DNA of 64,000 bases from positions 1 to 64,000 of the forward strand of contig MWDE01000004.1 of the NCBI GenBank assembly GCA_002070395.1, written 5' to 3'. The position numbers were made by a program, and so were the translations under genes. The number at the start of each line of letters is the position of its first letter. The stretch's first letter is position 1. The notes beneath the pieces are model-generated. The model was not told the origin of the DNA. It made no database searches and saw nothing but the letters and a program-made list of their open reading frames with translations. Shown here piece by piece: positions 58,996-64,000 of the stretch. This DNA is from Synergistetes bacterium ADurb.Bin155. GTDB lineage: Bacteria; Synergistota; Synergistia; Synergistales; Thermovirgaceae.

Positions 58996-59718
58996 TTGCC
59001 GGGAACCTTTGGTTGGATAGCCCTTTTCGCTTTCCTGGCCGCCTTCGTGAACGCCCTGGGAATATTGATGGTTTTCAGGTACCGTGAGCGGGCGGAGAAA
59101 ATAATGGCGTACCTGATGTGCTTCGCGGCGGGTGTCCTGATAACGACGCCGCTCATGCTGGCGTTGCCCGAGGCCGTCCGCAGGTATCCCCAGGCGGGTT
59201 TCCTGGCCCTGGCGGGTTTCCTCTTCATGTTCTTTTCCAACAGGGTGATAAGGCATTTTACCCACGAGGAGGCCCTGGCCTTCGGGATCACCGCCGCCCA
59301 GGGCATAGGGATCCATTCCTTCGTGGATGGCCTTGTCTACACGATCACCTTCAAGGTGAGCGTGCTGGTGGGTGTGCTCTCGGCGGGGGGGCTCGTGGCC
59401 CACGAGTTCGCCGAAGGGGCGATCACCTACCTCGTGCTCATCAAGGGAGGGATGGAAAAGAGGGCCGCCATGGTCTACGCCTTCCTGATAGCCTCTCTTA
59501 CCACTCCCCTCGGGGCTTTTGTCGCCTACCCCTTCATAAGCCCCTTGGGAGGGGAGGTCCTGGGGATGCTGCTCGGTTTCGTGTCGGGCGTCCTCATCTA
59601 CGTTTCGGCCTCGCACCTGCTCCCCGAGGCGAGGGAGCATGAAAAACGCCACTCCTTCCTGGCTTTCATGGTGGGGGTGGCCCTCGCCTCCTTTATCGTC
59701 TTCACCCACGGTCACTGA
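58996..59718 (+). CDS. ZIP-family metal transporter
   Basis: This 240-aa inner-membrane protein has eight hydrophobic segments and the ZIP metal motifs: GIHSFVDGLVYTITF (helix IV, about 110-124) and GLVAHEFAEGAITYLVL (helix V, about 136-152). ZIP proteins import zinc, iron or manganese. The start is TTG with GGGGAGGG upstream. The DtxR-type gene at 39551 is a possible regulator, but no operator was seen in the 233-bp upstream gap. Confidence 0.93.
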   Translation: MPGTFGWIALFAFLAAFVNALGILMVFRYRERAEKIMAYLMCFAAGVLITTPLMLALPEAVRRYPQAGFLALAGFLFMFFSNRVIRHFTHEEALAFGITAAQGIGIHSFVDGLVYTITFKVSVLVGVLSAGGLVAHEFAEGAITYLVLIKGGMEKRAAMVYAFLIASLTTPLGAFVAYPFISPLGGEVLGMLLGFVSGVLIYVSASHLLPEAREHEKRHSFLAFMVGVALASFIVFTHGH

Positions 59719-59767
59719 TGGAAGTGCCGGGCCCACTCCAGGGACAAGAAGCAATGGAGGTAATGGC

Positions 59768-60115
59768 ATGAGACCGGGCAAGTTCGCGGCAACGGCCGCT
59801 GTCCTGATCCTGGTGCTATCCTTCGCCGCTTCCGGTGAGGCCTTTTCACCGGGTGGATTTTGGCGGGGCGACGCCTCCTTGCAGGCTGCGGGGGCCTTCG
59901 AAAGGGTCTTGGAATTCTTCAGCCGACTCCTGTCCGAGGCCGGGGAGGGACAGGGCCCTGACGGCGGCGGAGCGGTTTTTTCCAAAAACCCCTACGTTTA
60001 CATTGCCGCTTTCTGGAAAGAGATCGTGAACGCCCCCCGGGAGAGGACCTTCATCGAAAGGGTGATGGCCTTCCTCGAGGCGGTAAGGGTTAGGCAATAC
60101 CGGCGATCGATCTAG
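59768..60115 (+). CDS. Small secreted protein of unknown function
   Basis: This 115-aa protein has a signal peptide (residues 6-25, probable cleavage near SGEAFS). The remainder contains an amphipathic segment (FERVLEFFSRLLSEAG), a Gly-rich linker and NPYVYIAAFWKEIV; no family is recognised. GGAGGT lies 6 nt before the ATG, about 50 bp after the ZIP gene, with which it may be co-transcribed. Confidence 0.72.
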   Translation: MRPGKFAATAAVLILVLSFAASGEAFSPGGFWRGDASLQAAGAFERVLEFFSRLLSEAGEGQGPDGGGAVFSKNPYVYIAAFWKEIVNAPRERTFIERVMAFLEAVRVRQYRRSI

Positions 60116-60382
60116 CGATGGAGCCCCCGAAGGGCCCGCACAAAAACCCGCGGTCTGCCGCACCGGGAGGGGCCCGCAATTCCCGCCCTTTGGCATATCT
60201 TTTCTCCCATCCACCTCCGGATGTCATGACTTCCCTCTCACACCGCCGCCGACCCTTGCCCCCAGCCCCACGGCGGGCGCCGGAAGTTCTTTCACGACAG
60301 ACCTGGATCGTTTTTTCTGGTATCCTTGTCCGGGTATTGCCGCGAGGGGATACCCCGATCCCAGATCGCATGAGGTGCACCC

Positions 60383-62158
60383 ATGAAGATAAGAACCCTG
60401 GATGGGCCCCGCCTCCACAGGGGGTTTTCCGCCGGCGCCAATAGCATCAGGGCCAGGCAGGGAATCCTCAACAGCATGAACGTATTCCCGGTGCCCGACG
60501 GAGACACCGGGACCAACCTATCGGCTACCGTACAATCCGTTTCGGAGGGGGCGGTGGTCAGCCGGTCCCTTTCCCAGACCAGCGCCTCCATGGCCGACGC
60601 GGCCCTTACGGGGGCCCGGGGCAACTCGGGCCTCATTTTCGCTCAGTTCCTGTGGGGTTTCTCCCAGGGAACGGAGGGGCTGGATGAACTCGATGTGGCG
60701 GCCTTCGGCCGGGCCGTCTCTGGGGCGGTCCCCTACGCCAGGGAAGCCCTGAGCAAGCCCGTGGAGGGTACTATACTGACGGTCATGGAGGACTGGGCTT
60801 CCGAGGTCGCGGCGCTCTCCAGGCGCTATGACGATTTCGCCCATATCCTGCCGGGGTCGTTGGAGACGGCCCGGAGATCACTCGGCGAGACGCCGTCGAA
60901 ATTGCCCGTCCTGGCAAAGGCGGGCGTCCTTGACGCCGGCGGCCAGGGCTTCGTCGACTTCCTGGAGGGGATAGTCTCCTTCCTAGAGAGCGGCGATCTC
61001 AGGGACCTAACCCTCCTTTCGGGGACTCCGACGATCCGACACACCCACGAGAACTTCCGCAATGGTGAGCCGGCCTTCAGGTACTGTACGGAGGCGCTCC
61101 TCCAGGGGAGAGGTATGGACGTCGGGAGCATCAGGGCCGACATGCAGCCCTTCGGTGATTCCCTCATCGTGGGCGGTCACGGGGAAAAGGTGAGGGTCCA
61201 CATTCACACCGACACCCCTGACAGGCTCTTTTTCACGATCAAGAAGCACGGGTCGCTCACCCAGCAGAAGGCCGACGACATGAGGCGGCAGGTCGATGTT
61301 TGCAGGAACAGGATGCACTCCGTGGCCCTCGTCACCGACTCGACCTGCGACCTGCCCCAGGAGTACCTCGACAGGAACCAGGTCCACGTGGTGCCGCTCC
61401 GCCTCGCCTTCGGCGAGAGCGTCTACCTAGACCGGGTGACCCTCTCGTCGGACCAGTTCTACACCCTCCTTGAGGGGAACGGGGAAAGCCCCGTCAGTTC
61501 CCAGCCCCCCATGTCCGATTTCGAGAGGACCTACCGTTTCCTCCTTGAGCACTACGACTCCGTCATCGCCATGCATATTTCATCTAAACTCAGCGGGACC
61601 TGGAACGCCAGCAGGGCGGCGGCGGAAAAGGTGGGTGGGAAGATCACCGTCATTGACTCGAGGACGGCCTCCGCGCCACTGGGACTCCTGGTCATGAGGG
61701 CCGCCGAAGCCCTTAATGAAGGGAAAGGCCATGACGAGGCCGTTTCACTGGTCGAAAAGAGCATCCCCGGGGCTAAGATCTTCATCAGCCTCAGGACCCT
61801 CAAGAACATGGTGAGGGGAGGAAGGATCAGCCCCGTCAAGGGGTTCCTGGCGTCCGCGCTGAACCTGAAACCCATCGTCTTCGTGGATGAAGAGGGTTAT
61901 GCCAGGTCCTTGGGACAGACACGGGGCTGGGAAAAAAATGTAGAAAAAATCAGAGATATCATTGACCAGGAGCGTCAAAAAGCCCCGATATGGAAATACG
62001 CCATCGTCCATGCCCATTCCCCGGCGTCGGCCGATATCGCCGCCTCGGGGCTGGCCGAGATCGTGGGGCGGGAGCCGGCCTACGTGATGGATATATGCCC
62101 GGTGCTGGGGGCCCACACGGGGCTGGGGTCCGTGGCGGTGGGCCTGCTGGCCGAGTAG
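60383..62158 (+). CDS. Fatty acid kinase FakA-FakB (DAK2-DegV) fusion
   Basis: This 591-aa protein joins two functions usually on separate polypeptides. Residues 1 to about 310 are FakA-like: the DAK2 kinase domain (MNVFPVPDGDTGTNL near 33, GARGNSGLIFAQ near 76) and the middle domain with a Cys and histidines (YCTEALL, VRVHIHTDTP). Residues 311-591 are a full FakB/DegV domain (ALVTDSTCDLP, SSQPPMSDFE, SSKLSGTWNASRAA, RTLKNMVRGGRIS, LGAHTGLGSVAVG) that binds the fatty acid. FakA phosphorylates fatty acid held by FakB for phospholipid synthesis. The C-terminal third of stand-alone FakA is absent. Confidence 0.92.
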   Translation: MKIRTLDGPRLHRGFSAGANSIRARQGILNSMNVFPVPDGDTGTNLSATVQSVSEGAVVSRSLSQTSASMADAALTGARGNSGLIFAQFLWGFSQGTEGLDELDVAAFGRAVSGAVPYAREALSKPVEGTILTVMEDWASEVAALSRRYDDFAHILPGSLETARRSLGETPSKLPVLAKAGVLDAGGQGFVDFLEGIVSFLESGDLRDLTLLSGTPTIRHTHENFRNGEPAFRYCTEALLQGRGMDVGSIRADMQPFGDSLIVGGHGEKVRVHIHTDTPDRLFFTIKKHGSLTQQKADDMRRQVDVCRNRMHSVALVTDSTCDLPQEYLDRNQVHVVPLRLAFGESVYLDRVTLSSDQFYTLLEGNGESPVSSQPPMSDFERTYRFLLEHYDSVIAMHISSKLSGTWNASRAAAEKVGGKITVIDSRTASAPLGLLVMRAAEALNEGKGHDEAVSLVEKSIPGAKIFISLRTLKNMVRGGRISPVKGFLASALNLKPIVFVDEEGYARSLGQTRGWEKNVEKIRDIIDQERQKAPIWKYAIVHAHSPASADIAASGLAEIVGREPAYVMDICPVLGAHTGLGSVAVGLLAE

Positions 62159-62165
62159 GGACGCC

Positions 62166-62486
62166 ATGGCGGAAGGAAGAGAGGACGACCTCACGGTCGA
62201 GAAAAAACAGGTATCGGAACGCCTCGCGGAAGTGATCGAAAGGACCAGGGTCATGGCCAACCTGGAGATGCTGCTGGACAAGCGAAAACTGCTCTGGAAC
62301 AATTTCCTGGCCGGCCTTGCCAAGGGGCTCGGCTTCGGCGTAGGCCTGACGGTGCTTGCGGCGATAGTGATCTACTTCCTGGTGGTCCTGCTGAAATCCT
62401 TGGTGGCGCTGAACCTCCCAATAATAGGTAACCATATCGTCGACCTCGTCCAGTTCGTCCAGGAGCACATCAGCAATCAACGCTGA
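62166..62486 (+). CDS. DUF5665-like small membrane protein
   Basis: This 106-aa protein has a charged N-terminus (VEKKQVSERLAEVIERTRV), a single strong membrane segment (LGFGVGLTVLAAIVIYFLVVLL, about 55-76) and an amphipathic C-terminus. The pattern matches DUF5665 proteins of unknown function. It begins 7 bp after the FakA-FakB gene, hinting at co-expression in lipid or envelope metabolism. Confidence 0.78.
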   Translation: MAEGREDDLTVEKKQVSERLAEVIERTRVMANLEMLLDKRKLLWNNFLAGLAKGLGFGVGLTVLAAIVIYFLVVLLKSLVALNLPIIGNHIVDLVQFVQEHISNQR

Positions 62487-62520
62487 AAGGGCGAGTCTGA
62501 AAAAAGGGGCTGGTCATTAC

Positions 62521-63159
62521 ATGCTTTCCGCCAGGCGAAGGCCGAGGCTCTTACCAAAGTTGCTTATCGCGGCGCTGATCATCCTCATCCTGGCGACGGG
62601 GGGATACCTGCTGTGGCAGAGGAGGCTCGCCGCTTTTGAGGCCGCCCAAGAGCCGGGAGGACCCGGAGAGGTCCCCCCCGTCCTGGTTTCGCAGGAAGGA
62701 GTTCCCGACCCCGGGGAGGCGGTGGCCCTGGTCGCAGCCAACGACCTGGAAGGTAAGTTCTGGCTGTACATTCGAAAGGACCGTTTCGAGCTGTCAGCCT
62801 GGAACGGAAACGTAAGGACGGCCCTTTACACGGTCGCGGTGGGTGAGAACCCCGGCGACAAGGAAAGGGTGGGCGACAGGAGAACGCCGGAGGGCGTCTT
62901 CCGGGTCGAGAGCATCCACGATTCACGGGCCTGGGTCCATGATTTCGACGACGGGAAGGGCCCCGTGGAGGGGGCCTACGGTCCCTTCTTTATCCGGCTC
63001 GATACGGGCCGTTGGAAGGGCATCGGTATTCACGGCACCCACGACCCCTCCTCGTTGGGCACCAGGACCACCGAGGGTTGTATAAGGTTGGACAACAAGG
63101 CCCTGCTGGAGATAGTGGATAAGGCCGTACCCGGAACGGTCGTGATCATCGAGCCCTAA
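62521..63159 (+). CDS. L,D-transpeptidase (YkuD family)
   Basis: This 212-aa exported or membrane-anchored protein has one N-terminal membrane segment (about 15-32) and a YkuD catalytic domain with YTVAVGENPGDKERVGDRRTP near residue 101 and the active-site stretch GIHGTHDPSSLG followed by TTEGCIRLDN (His and catalytic Cys, about 168-190). It forms 3-3 cross-links in peptidoglycan or attaches proteins to it. It lies 34 bp after the DUF5665-like gene on the same strand. Confidence 0.93.
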   Translation: MLSARRRPRLLPKLLIAALIILILATGGYLLWQRRLAAFEAAQEPGGPGEVPPVLVSQEGVPDPGEAVALVAANDLEGKFWLYIRKDRFELSAWNGNVRTALYTVAVGENPGDKERVGDRRTPEGVFRVESIHDSRAWVHDFDDGKGPVEGAYGPFFIRLDTGRWKGIGIHGTHDPSSLGTRTTEGCIRLDNKALLEIVDKAVPGTVVIIEP

Positions 63160-63252
63160 AATAGCCGGCCCGGGAGGAATGCCGGGGCGGCCCTTCAGAG
63201 GGCCGGCGACAGGTTTTTCCGGCCCCCTTGATGAGAGGCGGTATCGATTAAA

Positions 63253-64000
63253 GTGAAGATAATCCGTTTTTCCGTGGAGGGAAGGAACGATCCCCTTTGG
63301 GGCGTGATCGAAGGCGACAGGGTCCATGTCACGGGCACCCCCGGTGGGGACCGGACCGGGGGGTCCTTCCCCGTCGCGCTGGTAAGGCTTCTCGCGCCGG
63401 CCTTGCCGACCAAGATCGTCTGCGTGGGGCGGAATTACCACGGCCACATCCGGGAGATGGGCAATGACAGCCTCCCCCTCCCCAAGGAACCCGGTCTCTT
63501 CCTCAAAAGCCCAAATACCCTGGCGGCGCCCTTTTCGGAGATCCCTTACCCCCACTTCACCAATGAGTTGCACTACGAGGGGGAACTCGCGGTGGTGATA
63601 GGAAAAAGGATCCTTCCCGGGACCGAACGCCCCATGGACCATGTGTTGGGCTTCACCGCCGGGATTGACCTGACCGCCCGCGACTGCCAGAGGCAAGACC
63701 TCCAATGGGTCCGGGGAAAATCGGCCGACGCCTTCTGCCCCCTGGGACCATGGGTGGAGACCGGCATCGACCCGGGGGACACGGTGGTCAGGACTTTCGT
63801 CAACGGAGCCTTGAGGCAGGAAGGGCGGACGAGGGACATGATCTTCCCCGTTCCGGTGATCCTGCGATCCATTACGGACTTCATGACCCTGGAAGCGGGG
63901 GACGTGGTGCTGACGGGGACACCCGAAGGGGTAGGGGAGTTATTCCCCGGCGATAACGTCGAGGTCGCCATTGACGGCCTCGGTTCCCCTCTGGTGATGA
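63253..64000 (+). CDS. Fumarylacetoacetate hydrolase-family protein, partial
   Basis: The gene runs off the right edge; about 249 codons are present and little of the C-terminus should be missing. The FAH catalytic domain is clear: [18 protein letters not shown] near residue 56, [15 protein letters not shown] near 98 with the metal-binding Glu residues, [13 protein letters not shown] near 136 and [17 protein letters not shown] near 218. Members hydrolyse or decarboxylate beta-keto acids in catabolic pathways. The start is GTG, with a weak ribosome site. Confidence 0.88.
   Translation, partial: MKIIRFSVEGRNDPLWGVIEGDRVHVTGTPGGDRTGGSFPVALVRLLAPALPTKIVCVGRNYHGHIREMGNDSLPLPKEPGLFLKSPNTLAAPFSEIPYPHFTNELHYEGELAVVIGKRILPGTERPMDHVLGFTAGIDLTARDCQRQDLQWVRGKSADAFCPLGPWVETGIDPGDTVVRTFVNGALRQEGRTRDMIFPVPVILRSITDFMTLEAGDVVLTGTPEGVGELFPGDNVEVAIDGLGSPLVM

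Overview
The window is a GC-rich bacterial chromosome segment from an anaerobic, amino-acid-fermenting organism, most likely a member of Synergistota. This is inferred from gene content, not from any search. The pointers are a glycine/sarcosine/betaine reductase component B proprotein at the left edge, SpoVS without other sporulation genes, oligoendopeptidase F, asparaginase, 4Fe-4S/flavodoxin proteins, an outer-membrane TolC/MacAB set and an OmpA protein. Genes are tightly packed, many start codons overlap the preceding stop, and GTG/TTG starts are common.

Layout. 1-3 kb: reductase component B, a divergent XRE-cupin regulator and an ornithine cyclodeaminase-family enzyme. 3.2-4.3 kb: a lone PilT-type ATPase. 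4.3-7.2 kb: a divergent nickel-pincer cofactor (Lar) locus with unusual architecture. LarC is split; its C-terminal domain is fused to LarE on the opposite strand, and LarB lacks about 54 central residues. 7.2-10.7 kb: QueD, then a metal or metal-chelate ABC importer behind a promoter overlapped by a perfect 28-bp dyad. 10.7-12.7 kb: a 54/83-bp intergenic repeat array and an IS110/IS1111-type element. 12.7-17.4 kb: an FmdE-family protein, then an accessory island (OmpA protein plus a 624-aa secreted protein of unknown function) bracketed by two decayed PucR-type regulator remnants. 17.4-30 kb: flavin-binding protein, OtsB, MOSC, a pilin carrying three CBM5/12-like repeats, TolC-MacA-MacB efflux, an EFR1 ferredoxin, a NYN RNase-like protein, an SLC13/ArsB permease, CBS and MoaD-like proteins and SpoVS.

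30-44 kb: hisS-aspS, a metallo-hydrolase, RpiR regulator, MATE pump, a short Elp3-like radical SAM gene in an overlapping operon with an XRE regulator and an ImmA-type protease, a CitG-family gene, a DtxR-type regulator, a large lytic transglycosylase, a YbaK-type deacylase and TauE. 44-49 kb: asparaginase, trkA-trkH potassium uptake, an inverted heptamer repeat array between convergent genes, a LUD protein and a His-rich small protein. 49-54 kb: the conserved translation/secretion operon ylxM-ffh-rpsP-khpA-rimM-trmD-rplS, in which TrmD is fused to a second SPOUT-type domain. 54-64 kb: an AEC transporter, tRNA-Leu(GAG), a small lytic transglycosylase, a nitronate monooxygenase-like enzyme, PepF, a ZIP transporter, a FakA-FakB fusion, an L,D-transpeptidase and a partial fumarylacetoacetate hydrolase-family gene at the right edge.

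The most notable signals are the rearranged Lar locus with its possible metal-regulated importer next door, the pilin with CBM repeats, the TrmD double-SPOUT fusion, and the XRE/ImmA/radical SAM operon whose promoter lies inside the end of the neighbouring gene.
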